DNA of 64,000 bases from Peromyscus leucopus (GCF_004664715.2 NC_051072.1:31021994-31085993), one strand, 5' to 3'; positions 49,920-63,645 are shown, numbered from the stretch's first letter. Notes: generated from the sequence alone by a model not told the origin. A program made the numbers and translations.

Positions 49920-50235
49920 TTAGTTTTATTTCCTGTTGCTGTGATGAAATACCCTGAAAAAGGTAACTTTGGCAAGAGGGGATTCACTTTAGTTCACACA
50001 GAGAGGAGTCACAGAAGCAGGAACTTGAGAGTTTCCCCAGCGTGTAAGATTTCCATTTTTCATTGCATGCATTAATGCGTTGCTCTTTGATGTTGACTTT
50101 TAATGCAGTGTAGCTACTTCACATTTTTGGCACCTTGAGCTCCCTATTGCAAGGGATTATTACCTGTAATTGTGATCAGATATATCTCTTCTCATTTAAG
50201 TTGTTTCTGTCAGGGTATTTTGTCAGAGTAAAAGA
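49920..50235 (-). repeat. Unnamed rodent interspersed repeat
   Basis: TTTCCTGTTGCTGTGATGAAATACCCTG followed by TTTAGTTCACACAGAGAGGAG is a widely repeated rodent motif. I cannot assign the family or its orientation securely. Confidence 0.35.
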
Positions 50236-52728
50236 AAACACAGCTATGGAACCAATCATCATTCGTTTTAAATAAGAATATTCTATACCAACTTATAGAG
50301 GAGAGATATCAACCCTAACACACACAAAACTACAAATGTTCGTAATACATAATGCATATTGTGCTAAAATGTAAAACTGTTCAAGGAAAACAAAACTCAA
50401 AGATATTAGGCCAACTTCCCAATGCTACATTGCTAGACTAGATAAGAGAACCAGGAGCTGGATCTAGTACATTCCAGGGCACAAGGGCACAAACGTGGGT
50501 CTCCTTTACACTGATACCACTCAGATTTGCTTTTACAATATTGGCATGCTTGCTGTCAGGTTCTGAATACTTAACGCTAAACAAATCATTCTTTAATTTT
50601 GGTCAAAGTAGACTCCCATCAATTCTGCTAACAAGCAAACTCAAATATCGTCAGCATTCTGCATTATGGAAAGCAAATGCCCAGTACACAGGATTGAGCG
50701 TATTCCCAGTTCTGTTGTTTTCTAGGAACCCTTCCCCAAATATAACTAAGCTTAACATTTCAATCATAATGGTTCAGGCTGCATAAGATACATATTAATT
50801 ATGTTAATGGATTTTATAGTAGACATTATAATTGTCATCTGATTCTATGGCATATTGAGAGACATTTTTCTTGACTTTATAATATGGCCATGAAAATGTT
50901 ACCAATAGAGAATGCATTGCATTTCATTGCTGTATATTTTTGTGAATCACAAAAGTAACATGGCAGATGCCCACATTTTTCAATCACCAAACATATGCAA
51001 ATACAATATCTACGCATGGTGCACAGGGATGTTGCCATTACTGTCTGGTAGGGGATAGCCGAATGGAGAGCGGAAACATATTCTCATTCATCTTTCCTGA
51101 GCAGAGCTAAATTTCTGAGGCCTCTGACTAGAAGAGTATTTAAATGTTGCTTTACTGGATTCAACTTGTATCTTCAAAGTATAAAATGACTGGGAAAGAT
51201 TCTATTATATATTAAGTTCTCATTTGATGAACTACTTATAGCATTAATACTTGTAGGAATGCAAGTAAAATTGGTCAACCCCATAAAATTATTAAACTAA
51301 ATTAATTTGTCACAAGAATTACTCAATTTTAGATTGCTGCATGGTAAAAAAAAAATAAATTCTCAAAAATGGAAGAGTCTGTAGTGGGATTATGAAATGC
51401 TCACACTGTGATTCTGGAAACATTCCTGTTGTTATTTCTTATATACCTTACTTAGCACACAGCTTATTCAGGTCTCTAATTCTGCAGCATATTTCTAGAG
51501 TAACATTTAAATTAGTGCTGTGGCAGGCAAAAGAATGAAATAAGAGAAAATGATAGAATATTCTTAATATGGGAAGTATTTATATAATTCCCCATAAAAT
51601 AGGCAATTTCATTTATGTATTTATGAAGAAATATCTTTCTATATTATACAACAGAATGATAATCTTAGACATTTTGGAAACATGAGAAGTCTATATGAAT
51701 TGCATGACATTTGTGTAGCTGTTAGTGTTGTAATATACATTAAAGAAACATCTATTTCATATTCTGTTGATGCCCACTCACACAATGAAAACAATGGACC
51801 ACTTTATTATAGTCCATATGAACTCAAAATATTTTCAGGAAATGTAAATATATGTAATGCATAAGGCATGAGACATTATAACTGCTTTTATTGCTTGATA
51901 GCTTTAGATTTATGGCAACAGTAAAAGAAGAAATTTTATTCAAAACTCTATAAGGTGCAATAGCTTTTTATATGCATCCATGATATCCAAAATCATTGCA
52001 ATGGTACACATAATTCAAGAGTTGCTTTCTGGAGACATGCACCTAATATGGCTTGTGATAGATGAAGCTGATCTGAGGTTATGAATTACAATGATAAGGT
52101 GCTCTCAGAGTGACTAATGAGATTTGATAAACAGCTTTCCTGGTCAGCGCCTCTTGCATGTTACTAGCGGATAAATGGTTCTCAGTTAGTCTTTTTATTT
52201 TCAGAAAAAAAATTGAAAATGTGCATTTTGAGTTCATTTCTTTAGCATAGCTGAGTTCATTTTACACAAATTTTACAAAGGATTTGCATCAAGACCATTT
52301 ATGAAAACTAATTTACCAAGATAAATAAATTTGAGTGGAAGGAAAAATAGTAGCCTGCATGGGAGTTCCTTCAGCAACTTTAGTTGGTGCTCTTGAGGTA
52401 ATTCTCTAACAGATGCTTCTTCTAGCCATTTGTTTCTTATGTTTAAGAATCAGTATACTTATGGCATAATACAACATATAGTATTGTATTTCCAGCACTA
52501 GAGATGCAGAGGCAAGAAGCTTGTAAGTTAAAGTACAGTCCAGGCACATTTCAAGGAAGCTTGAGTTTTTCGAATATACTTCAAAATATATAAATAGATT
52601 TAAAAAAACAAAAAAAAAAGAATGGGCCTACAAAAGAAAAATAGGCTTAGAACTTATGCCTTGTACATATTTTTTGTTTAAGACAGGCTCCCATGTAATC
52701 CATGTTACTCTCTAACTCTCCCTATGAA
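50236..52728. other. Unassigned AT-rich intronic sequence
   Basis: No repeat or exon identified. Confidence 0.45.
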
Positions 52729-52734
52729 GTTGAG

Positions 52735-53277
52735 TGTGGTGATATATTGTGTCCTCAATAAATTGTGTACCCTAATAAACTTATCTGAGGGTCAGAGAAC
52801 AGAACAGCCACTAGATTAGACATAGAGGCCAGAAAATGATGGCACGCATGCCCTTAATCCTATCACTTGGGAAGCAGATATCCGTCTGGATCTCTATGAG
52901 TTTAAGGCCACACTGGAAACAGCCATGCATGGTGGCACACATCTTTAATCCCAAGACTTGAGATCTCATGTCTTGCTTGGGAAAGACACATACCTTTAAT
53001 CCCAGGAAGTGATGGCAGGAAGCAGAAAGGTATATATGGTGTGAGGACCAGGAACTAGAGGCTTTTAAGCTTTTAGGCTTTTAGTAGCACTTCAGCTGAG
53101 ATCCATTCCAGTGAGGACTCAGAAGCTTTCAGTCTGAAGATTCATGGAAACATCCAATGAGGAGTTGTTGAGGTGTGGCTAGCTGTGGCTTGTTCTGCTT
53201 CTCTGATCTTTCAGAGTTCACCCCAATAGCTGGCACCAGGTGTTTTACTAATAAGACCTTTTAAGATTCATGTTACT
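52735..53277 (+). mobile_element. RMER1-like medium reiterated element, copy 1
   Basis: This 543-bp rodent repeat runs from the TATTGTGTCCTC...CTTATCTGAGG start to ATAAGACCTTTTAAGATTCATGTTA. It contains two B1-like TTTAATCCC modules and the hallmark GGTATATATGGTGTGAGGACC. It is flanked by GTTGAG on both sides (52729-52734 and 53278-53283), which looks like a 6-bp target duplication. The family name is from memory. Confidence 0.75.
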
Positions 53278-53283
53278 GTTGAG

Positions 53284-55029
53284 GATGACCTTGATTGTCC
53301 TATTTCTACCTCCTGAGATCTTATTAGACTCATGCACCACCACACCTAATTCCACGTAGTGTTGAGGAGCTAAGCCAATGTTCTGAACACAGGTGTTTAT
53401 GCATACCAGGTAAGTACCTTAACAGGTAAGCTAGAAGTCTCAGGCTTTGGTCATATATTTCTAAATAACTTAGCAGAATCAAAGTCATATAAATGCATGC
53501 AATTATAGTAAGCGTTTTAATCTTCTGTGATAAAGAACTATAATTCAATTTAAAGTTTTCTGTATTGTAAATTTTATTTGCAAACAAAATATGACATTAG
53601 AATTTGCTTCCATATGTTCATTCTCATCAAATAATTCACACAGAAGAAGGAAGAAAAGAGTTTACAAACTCCTTTCCTTATGAGAGGTGCTATGTTTTTG
53701 TTGAACAAGGAATGTTAACCAGGCAGTCTTCGTGGACAGAGAGAAGATGGCAAAGAGAAACCACAGCACTCAGCATGCTGCTGACCTACTTTATTATTAT
53801 AAGTTCATATTGGCTATGAATGCATTTTTCCCCAGTAGAGCTGCAATGATTTGTCAGCAAATCACTTGCCTTTTGTTAGGACATTTTTAAAAAACTCTGT
53901 TATGGCAGTACATTCTATTTTGGAAAAAAAAGTCAATACTACTGTAATAATATAATTCTAATACAGAGAAATTGAAATATAAAGTAGATTACTAAACCCC
54001 AAGAGAGGAGAAATGTTTTTCTTCAATTCTTAGTTATATTGCTTTAGCATCTTTCCTTAAGTCTATTAGTTTAGTGACATTATTGGAACCAGTCATTATC
54101 TAAGTAGTTGAATGGGCATGATACTTTAAAATTTTTCTAGATTATCATCAGTAGACAATATAATCATCCTAGGCTTCCACGATCGACTTACATATTGCTT
54201 TTTTCTTCTCAAATTATTTAGTTAGAAGAAGAGATATCAGCAGTTGTTTATCCTCTGCCTTTATACATTTGTTTTGACAATTGCAGACTTTCAGTTGGAA
54301 TTAACAAGAGTAACTTGGGCTTGACCACAGTCAAGGTCACAGACACAAAGACAGATGATGATAGCTGAAAGGAGTTCTTTACTACTGCATGGTCCTTTGG
54401 TGTATACCCCTCACAATGTTTCATCTTAATCTATGCAAAGTACAGGGCCGACACTAACATATCTTCAGGAAATTAGGTGGAGAGAATCACTCATGGGTTT
54501 TTAAGGAAGGGTGGAAGAGGCTGTGTAAGTGTCATAATTTTGAAGGATGTTCAGCTTGGTCAGTAGAAACCATGCACTATATTACAATATTCAGCCCATG
54601 TTCAGAGGTCTTGGGGTAGTTCATAGTAAAGCTCACATTTTTTTAAGCTTTGTACTGTTTTCAGCACCCAGTGGAAAGTGTATGAAAGAATGCCTGCTGA
54701 AAAATGGAACTAATGAGCATACGACTTACTCTCATTCTCCATTGTATGCTTGGCAACTAGGATACGCAGCATAAGGATGAGGTCAGCATAAAATAAAATG
54801 AAAGATGTGGACACATACCCCTATCCCTAACACAAAAGCACTCTCCAGTTGATAACCACTTGCAAATTAAAATGTAGTTTCCCTCAAGGGAGTCTCACTG
54901 GAGAAACAAACTACTCTTGAGGGTAGTCTGCATGTACAGTAGTAGATGGCCAACATAATATGAACTCAACGGCATCTTTGGAGGTTCCTCATCTCATAAT
55001 GTTGTGTCAAGGCTTTTAATTTTTTTAAC
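53284..55029. other. Unassigned intronic sequence
   Basis: No element recognised. Confidence 0.45.
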
Positions 55030-55475
55030 TTATTGTTTTTATTTTTATTTTTTGTCTCTTTTTAACATACAGTTCCTTTGCATACATATTATGATTTTCA
55101 GTTTAGTGTTTCTATGGGATTCTTGAGTGTATGAACAAGTTGGTTTGTTTCTTGTACCTTCTCTTGGGTTCTCTTATTCTCTTTGTTTGTCTTGACCAAT
55201 TCTGATGTGTTAATTTTTTTAATTTATAAAATATTATTTTATATCATTATCCCTTAGAAGCATGTTTGTCTCTTTATATTTTTGGTTGAAAGCCTACCCT
55301 TTAACAGCTCAGCAATCTCTCCTGTCTGCCTGTTTGTCTTCTAATGAGAGACAGAAAGGGGGTAGATCTGAATGGTAGGAGAGGAGAGAAGCAAATGAGA
55401 GAAGAAGAGGGAGGGGGAACTGTTATCAGGTATATTCTGCGAGGGAAAAAAATCTATTTTCAGTAAAAGAGACAT
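55030..55475 (+). mobile_element. Lx-type L1 3' UTR, sense
   Basis: From CATACATATTATGATTTTCAG through GTTTCTATGGGATTCTTGAG and TCTTCTAATGAGAGACAGAAAGG to AACTGTTATCAGGTATATTC and an A-rich tail. Confidence 0.78.
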
Positions 55476-55814
55476 TTAATACTTAAAATAATCTCATATA
55501 GCTTACAAAATGAAAATTTTAAGTCAAATGCTACCAAAATAATAGAACTAACACAATTTTGTGTAAATCTATTTGATTCAGAATGTTTGCTGTAATCAAG
55601 TAACTGCCTCCATTATAAATATACTGCCGTGATGTGACTGGTTTTTTTCTAGGGCATGATTCATTACAACAGCACTGTGTGTTGTACACCTTAAGTTTCT
55701 AATACATTCTCCATCTTACGGTTGTGAAAATGTTACATATTATTTAATGTGTCATTTATCTACATTTGATCACATGGATTATTTGCATATTATGTCATAT
55801 TATGTCCATAAACT

Positions 55815-55938
55815 AACTTTATGTGATATAACACTTTTGGATATAACATGTTCCAAATTACAAAAGTAAATTCAAACTTTATGTGATGTAACACTTTTGG
55901 ATATAACATATTCCAAATTACAAAAGTAAATTCAAACT
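55815..55938 (+). repeat. 60-bp tandem duplication
   Basis: Two head-to-tail copies (55815-55874 and 55875-55938) of an AT-rich 60-bp unit beginning AACTTTATGTGAT and containing ACACTTTTGGATATAACAT. They differ at 55829/55889 (A/G) and 55850/55910 (G/A). Confidence 0.97.
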
Positions 55939-57440
55939 CTGCATGTGGAGTGTTCAGAACATTTTGGAGTCATAATATGCTTACATTAAAGCCTTTGCGA
56001 TGTTAACCAACAAGAAACTATTCATCTGAAAGACTGTAGGTAAAAGAAATGGACTGCCTAAGTATAACTTAAAGGCCCCAATCATGAAAAAGCTTATTCT
56101 AGAAAAGTAATGTTTCACTGCAAGATATTTATGTCACAATAATATTTCATACAGTGTGAAAGTATTTTAGATTCAAGTAGTTAATAAGCAATTTAAATTA
56201 TACTATGGTCTTATCTTGTCATGTTCTTAAAATTAATATTTCTCATTCGTAATTGAATCCAATGCTATTACCCTCAATAATTTTATAATAAATTAATATA
56301 TTCTCAGTGCTTTCTACAAGCAAGCATAACCAAAAGATATCATGGGAATGTAACACATTTTCTTAGACATTAATTATCTGCCAAACCTAAGATCTTAATT
56401 CAGAAAGAATTTTGTAATTCAAATTCTGTTCATAAATGGAATAAGAGCAAGTATTACAAATGTCTAACAAGATGAATCCCTGTCCTTGCCGCAGCTCCCA
56501 AGTCAGCTTTCTCCTTCTCTTCATTTTGTCAGCAACTGAGTTCATGTATTGACTCCTTCAATATAATGTTATAAGAATTACTTTACAATTTATAAAGTTA
56601 TGAGCAAGGAAATTAGCTGAAAGGAATCAAGATTATTTTCATGGAACAAAACATAAATTAGAAAAAGTTAACATAACAATGACTATATCAAACCAATTGT
56701 ATTATATTAAACACAGTAAAAGTGTATAGCATAGTTATGGTGGTAACTTCAAATTTCTAATCAAAGACTAGAACAGGAATTTCTAATCATAGGTTATATG
56801 CTAATAAGTAGCTAACTGAATATAAACATAGAAACATCAGGATATATAGCAAATTTGGGTACAGAATTTTGATATGTATGCAGTTTCTTAATAATACTTA
56901 AGAGCATGAAATTAATGGAGTGCCAAAGATAAATATCATGGCCTAATTATCATGCCATATTTATGAAAGGCTCCTGTGTCTTATACACAACTTGATTTCT
57001 AGTCTCAAGTTTTTGCTTTCAAATTAGATTTTTCAACAAATAAAGAAAACCATCAGTTTGGCTTTTTTTTTTCAGTATCAGAAATCAAACACTGAATTTA
57101 GAGCAGTTACTGTGCCTGTGATTAAGATTGCTTTTTATCGTCGATCTTAACCTTTCTATGTTATCTTAAGTCAAAGATATTCCAGAATAGATATTTTAGA
57201 GTCAGATCCATATGAACTGTACATATGACTCTATATTCTATCTGTGTAACAGCTTATTCACATAATTTCTGAAAATTCCAGTTTTCTCAAAGAAAGAAAA
57301 CTGACAAAAAGAGACAAAGAAGTGATCTGCAGCTTCATACAGCTATTTTATATAGAAAGAAGAAATAATGAAGATTGATGTTTTAACCACATTATATTAA
57401 ACACAATACAACAAACACTGATACCCAGAATACCTCTCCT
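55939..57440. other. Unassigned AT-rich intronic sequence
   Basis: No element recognised between the tandem duplication and the CTGT repeat. Confidence 0.45.
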
Positions 57441-57455
57441 TTCTGTCTCTCTGTC

Positions 57456-57504
<49 letters not shown>

Positions 57505-57510
57505 TTCTTT
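57441..57510 (+). repeat. (CTGT)n/(TC)n microsatellite
   Basis: TCTG units flanked by TC dinucleotides. Confidence 0.95.
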
Positions 57511-57874
57511 GGCATACACAATTGTATGTAGTCAATCTTAAAGGAAATAAAGGCATAAAATGCTTAAATAAATTTGCTTAGAACCAAATACATAATATAT
57601 TGCCCTGTGATATAATTACACAACTATGTGCTTGTTTTAGATATTTGAAAAGAATTCTTTTACTTTTTCAGTGATGGCAACTGTGATTTTTCTGGAACGT
57701 AACTAGAAAAATTTTAAATAATAATTATTTGCCAAATTAATTATTGCATTTGTGCCAGTGATGTGTCATCTCTGGCATTAGTTCTTGTCTTTCTGCTCTA
57801 CGCTCCATCCGTAGCCTGATGAGAGAGTATCTCCTCTTTCTCTCCCAGACAGTATCTTCATGCCTGCCTTTGTT

Positions 57875-58424
57875 TGGTGATGTATTGTGTCCCCCAATAT
57901 ATTGTGTACCCTAATAAAACTTATCTGGGGTCAGAGAACAGAACAGCCACTAATTAGACATAGAAGCCCCACAGTGGTAGCACACACCCTTAATCCTAGC
58001 ATTCCAGAGGCAGAGATCCATCCAGATCTCTGTGAGTTCAAGGCCACACTGGAAACAAAGCCAGGCATGACGGCACACATCTTTTCTTTAATCCCAGCAC
58101 TTGAGATCTCATGTCTTGTTTGGGAAAGATACACGCCTTCAATCCCAGGAAGAGATGACAGAAGCAGAAAGGTATATATGGTGTGAGGACCAGGAACTAG
58201 AGGCTTTCAAGCTTTTAGGCTTTTAGTAGCAGTTCAGCTGAGATCCATTCAGGTGAGGACTCAGAAGCTTTCAGTCTGAGGATTCATGGAAACAGGATCT
58301 GATGAGGAGTTGTTGAGGTGTGGTTAGCTGTGGCTTGTTCTGCTTCTCTGATCTTTCAGCTTTCACCCCAATATCTGGCTCTGTTTTTTTTTTTATTTAT
58401 AAGACCTTATAAATTTCGTGTTAC
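57875..58424 (+). mobile_element. RMER1-like medium reiterated element, copy 2
   Basis: This is a second sense copy of the family at 52.7 kb, colinear along its whole length and highly similar by eye. It ends GTGTTACA after a T-run expansion at 58386-58396. A clean target duplication could not be defined. Confidence 0.75.
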
Positions 58425-58639
58425 ACTTGGCCATATATTTTGTTTCCTCAAAGATAAGTAAGTGGACAGATGAAGGCAGCATCAGAAATTTTGAAATTTG
58501 AAAAGTGATCCAACCCATACAAATTTCTTGTATTGGTCTATATAAATTTTAATAAATAATATTTATCAAGTTTTATATTATCAATACTTATCAAGATGTT
58601 ATGAAGTAGGTTATAAAGAAATTACTATGTCAGGTATTT

Positions 58640-58975
58640 TCTTGGCCACCTTCTGTGGTTCTAATACGTTTCCCAAAATTTGCCCTTTGGAAACTTAATT
58701 CAAGACTCGCCAAGGTTGGCAGATGGAAATTGGTGGAAGCTGGGTAGATAACGAGGGGTCATTCATTGTGAATATATTGTCTTCTGCCATGGGAAAATAG
58801 CTTTCCCTCTCTCCAGGAAACTCAGACACAAACTGCCATTTTGCAACTGGAGACTGAACATGGAGATGCCTTGGTCTTGAGCTTCCCAAACTCCTGAATT
58901 TTGAGAAATAAATTTCTGGTTTTTTATAAGTTACCCAGTCCAGTACTCTTAGATAACAGCACAAACAGGCTAGGA
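58640..58975 (+). mobile_element. MaLR-like ancient LTR
   Basis: Opens TGTGGTTCTAATACGTTTCCC and carries the late block GATGCCTTGGTCTTGAGCTTCCC, AATTTTGAGAAATAAATTTCTGG and TATAAGTTACCCAGTC. These are the landmarks of old mammalian MaLR/MLT LTRs, including the AATAAA region. The class assignment is from memory. Confidence 0.55.
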
Positions 58976-59895
<920 letters not shown>

Positions 59896-60189
59896 AAACT
59901 CACACAACAAATCAGGCATGCTTGCAAAATTATGAGATGAGAAATAAAATGAAAGACTGCAGATAGAACAGTTCTTCTTTTTTGCTTCTCAATAAGCTGG
60001 CAGTTTGCTATGTATACTGACAGGTGTCTTACAAAAAAAACATGATACATACTTTAAGTAACATTGATGTTGATGGAATATTGCTATTGGAATGACTTGA
60101 GAGATTGAATCTGCTTGAATAAGGACCTTAGAGACATTTTTAGTTGTGAGCCTAGTCTTTAACGGCCGAGCTATCCCTCCAGCCTTTTT

Positions 60190-60430
60190 GGAACCTAGGG
60201 CCTATGCTGAGACACTTTGCTCAGCCTTGGTGTATGGAGGAAGGGAATGGACCTGCCTCAACTGAATCTACCAGGCTGGGCTGACTTTCCAGGGGAGACT
60301 TTGCCTTGATGGAGGTGGGAATGGGGGTATACTGAGGGGGAAGGCTGGGGGTGGGTGGGAGGAGGGAGGACAGGGGAATTCGTGGCTGATATGTAAAATT
60401 AAATTAATTATAAAATAAAAATATCTTTAA
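60190..60430 (+). mobile_element. L1 3' terminus, sense, strongly G-rich
   Basis: Contains GAACCTAGGGCCTATGCTGAG, the ACCTGCCTCAACTGAATC block, a G-rich tract and the ending GTGGCTGATATGTAAAATTAAATT plus an A/T tail. A 43-bp antisense SINE remnant ending CTCCAGCC lies immediately left (60145-60188). Confidence 0.75.
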
Positions 60431-60897
60431 AAAGAACCTTAGAGATAAAGGGTAGCTCATGTTGCTAAAAATGTATGATACTTTAAGTGTCATATTCCCT
60501 ACTATAAAAATTATTTTATAGTAACTGATATTATTACACAAAACACAAAATAATGACAATTTACATATTGAACAAAATGCCAACTGTGGAAGTATAAATT
60601 CAACTGCTTTTTTGATTGTTTATTGTTTTTAGGTATTACAAGAAGTAGAACGAGAACCAGCTCTTTCCCCTTATCAACTAGCATTAGCCTAGTCTGGAAT
60701 GGCAGAGTCTAACTGGGAGCAGACCTAAATTCTAAGCTAAGATTCCAAACGCCAAAGTGATGAGTGCAATCAACAAAGATGTATAAACACAAACATTGAT
60801 ATTTAAAATCACATACAATTCAACTAATCTCTATATGTTTCTAAATTAATAAGATCTAACCTGCTTTGAGAAATTACCCAAGAAACACTTTCAAAGT

Positions 60898-60901
<4 letters not shown>

Positions 60902-60972
<71 letters not shown>
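60902..60972 (+). repeat. (TG)n(AG)n compound repeat
   Basis: A TG run joined to an AG run. In HCN1 orientation it reads (CT)n(CA)n and ends about 1.04 kb upstream of exon 3. Confidence 0.97.
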
Positions 60973-60974
<2 letters not shown>

Positions 60975-61319
60975 ATTTTTGAAGAAAAATCAATAATTTT
61001 AGGGTACGAATACTGATGTATGTTAAGACAAACTAAAGAGACATTTGTACTTTTGCTTGTGTTCAATGAAATGTTTTCAAATCTGGTGCATTCTATATGT
61101 ATAAACTTTTTTTAAACACTCTTGACATAATTGTAGTGAGCAAATTTTATCTCTGTAAAAATATACAAACTGTTCCAAACTCCTGTAAAATGGAAGGTTC
61201 TAAATCTTAAAGGTGACACAGTACTTAATTTTGATATGACATCATATGGAAAACAATATATTTTGCAGTATAAATGGACAGTTCCTAACTCATAGTCACA
61301 TACAAGTCCCAGATTAAAC

Positions 61320-61500
61320 TCAATGGGACACAAAACAAGAAGCTATGAATATGGGAAAAAGATTCCTAGGGATGAAGGGGGACTGGGAGAGGAGGAAGGG
61401 ATGGAAGGGAAAAAGGGTAGGGAGTAGTAATCTAAATGCATTATATACATGTGTGAAGTTGTCAAAGAACAAAATTTATGAATGATAATTGTAATTCAAG
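61320..61500 (+). mobile_element. L1 3' terminus, sense
   Basis: Purine-rich GGGGGACTGGGAGAGGAGG block followed by TGCATTATATACATGTGTG and GTCAAAGAACAAAATTTATG, typical of the last ~170 bp of an Lx-type L1. Confidence 0.55.
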
Positions 61501-61685
61501 ATCTATTGTATGTCATTATGATGACAGAGAATAACAATACATTACAAACAGCAAAATTACTAAGAGCAGATGTTAAGAATTCTCATTCTAAAATATGAGG
61601 ATCAAGATAAAGCTAATAATTAAAAATTAGCTTGACTAAGTCATTTCACTATATTTGCATGTATCAAAATATTATGTTGTTGAAC

Positions 61686-61940
61686 TGGCTTTTTGGAGCT
61701 CATTGCCTATGGTGGGACACCTTGCACAGCCTTGATACAGGGAGAGGGACTTGGACCTGCCTCAGCTGAATGGGCCAGGCTTTCCTGATTCCCCATGAGA
61801 AGCCATACCTTTTTGGAGGAGAGGGTAGGAGATGGGCTTGGGGGGAAAGCTTGGGGAGAGCAAGAGGAGGGAAGAGGGAGAGATATTCTGTGGTTGGTAT
61901 GTGGAATGAATAAAATATTTCTTAATAAAAAAGACAAAAA
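61686..61940 (+). mobile_element. L1 3' terminus, sense
   Basis: Same family as 60.2 kb: TTGCCTATGGTGGGACACC, GACCTGCCTCAGCTGAATGGG, a G-rich block and the ending CTGTGGTTGGTATGTGGAATG with AATAAA. Confidence 0.78.
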
Positions 61941-62099
61941 TTACTGTGTTGTATGCCATCAATAAAATTTTGTAAATCAAAAGTTTTGTAAACTTTAATA
62001 AATAGAATATAAAGAAAAAGATTTTTATTTTATGCTTTAGTTTTAATTTGGCTTTGTATTTGACAAAAGTGCCATTTTGGTGTTGGTCTCTTACATTTT

Positions 62100-62192
62100 T
62101 AATTGACAAAAACATATTTTCACACAATATATTCTGAACATGCCTTCCCTTTCATCAACTTCTCAGAGATCCTCCCTACCCACCCACTCCAC

Positions 62193-62254
<62 letters not shown>

Positions 62255-62600
62255 AGAACAAACAGGTAAAGAAAGAATGAAAGGAAGGAAAGGAGGAAGA
62301 AAGGGAGGAAATAGGAAGGGAAGGAAGAAATGAAAGACACACATAAACCCACAAAAACATAAAATCAAAAACCATTATATTTAATCACAGACCAATAAAC
62401 AAAAATGCCCAATGAAAGCAATATGAGACAAAAAATGTCTACAAAAATAACATTGAGTTTGTGTTGGTTGGGCATCTACTGCTGTTCCTGGGGTCTACCC
62501 TTAAGTGTGGTTAATATCTCTATTGAAACTCCATGGGAGAAACTAATTTTTCTTTTGCAAGAGGATGCCAATTGTAGATAGCATCACTTATCTTTTAAAC
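62100..62600 (-). mobile_element. L1 3' UTR, antisense, with TC repeat
   Basis: Starts CCCACCCACTCCACCTCC, passes through the TC repeat, then GCAATATGAGACAAAAAATG, CATCTACTGCTGTTCC and CCATGGGAGAAACTAATTTTTC, antisense landmarks of a common rodent L1 3' UTR. Confidence 0.68.
62196..62252 (+). repeat. (TC)n microsatellite
   Basis: An almost pure TC run inside the antisense L1 3' UTR, followed by a purine-rich stretch at 62272-62336. Confidence 0.96.
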
Positions 62601-62764
62601 TACAAAATTATAAAATTTGAAAAGTGTTACTTTACTGCCTATAGAATGATTCTCAGAAATTATCTGTGGCTGGGTAGGTCATAGCCCTGAGGAGATAATT
62701 GACTACTTTTTCATTGCTAAGTAGACATAGTATCAAACCACCTTCAAATATTTACCCTTCTGCC

Positions 62765-63480
62765 CATAATGTAGCAGCACTCTGTCTTTGCCAGAGAAGT
62801 TTCTTTTTCATTGGTAAGAAGTTAATACAAAGTCCCCCAACTGGTCACAGAACAGAGAATAAGTGACAATGGAGTGTTCAGCCTTAAATGTGAGAACTAT
62901 AGCACATCCTATTGCCTAAATCTAAGAGAAGAACAAGCAGAAAACAGAACAGAATAGCTGTAAGGTCGAGGAATGCTGCAAAGAGGTGTCTTTGGGAAAT
63001 AAAAGGACCTTGGCAATCATGATCTCACTAGGGCTGAGACTCCTCACATAACTTTGCACAACATCAAACCAGACCAAATTCCAAGAGGGATGGGAGAAGG
63101 TTATGGCTACTGAAGTGACTTGAGGTCAGTTGTCTTCAGGATTGTGGCACCTGGCAAGTTGCCAATGTTTGAGTGATGGCCCTACACTTGTTCATGTATA
63201 GGTAGCTGTGTTTGAACTTAATTCATGAAGGAAGAGAAGGAACATGAAGAGGAGGAGGTGGAGGAGGGGGGAGGAGGGAGGAGGAGAAGGAGGAGGAGGA
63301 AGAGGGGAAGGAGAAGAAGGAGGAGAAGAAGAAGGAGAAGGAGAAGAAGGAGAAGAAGGAGAAGAAGGAAAAGAAGGAGAAGAAGGAGAAGAAAAGAAAT
63401 TTGAAGAATACACATGGGGGTATGCAAGGAGTGGTATGGTGACAGTGAGAGGAAATATAATTAAAGTATATTGTGTGCCT
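62765..63480 (+). mobile_element. L1 3' UTR, sense, with expanded GA-rich tract
   Basis: Sense landmarks: AAGTCCCCCAACTGGTCACAG, AGAGAATAAGTGACAATGGAG, TTCAGCCTTAAATG, CAACATCAAACCAGACC. A purine tract (63247-63399) and an ending AATATAATTAAAGTATATTGTG follow. Confidence 0.62.
63247..63399 (+). repeat. GA-rich polypurine tract (GGA/GAA)n
   Basis: About 150 bp of nearly pure purines on the plus strand, made of GGA and GAA triplets with local mirror symmetry. Confidence 0.95.
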
Positions 63481-63645
63481 GTGTGAACTCAGGAGTCCGT
63501 GGAGGCCAAACAGTGCTAAACTATGTGAAGCTGAAATTTCAGGTGGTCTTGGGGCACCTGATACAGGTGCTGGGGACTGAACTTAGGTCCTCTGCAAGAG
63601 CAGTATGCAGTTATCCACTGCGTTATCTCTCCATCCTCAACATTA
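63470..63645 (-). mobile_element. B3-like SINE, antisense
   Basis: GGTGCTGGGGACTGAACTTAGGTCC, CTCTGCAAGAGCAGTATGCAG and GTTATCTCTCCATCC are antisense B2/B3 head landmarks. Confidence 0.75.

Noticed and set aside
55815..55938. CRISPR-like or satellite array
   Set aside because: Only two adjacent copies with no spacers, in a vertebrate genome; a simple tandem duplication.
63192..63486. Ser/Pro-, Leu- and Glu/Gly-rich frames over the GA tract
   Set aside because: Triplet-repeat translations, not genes.
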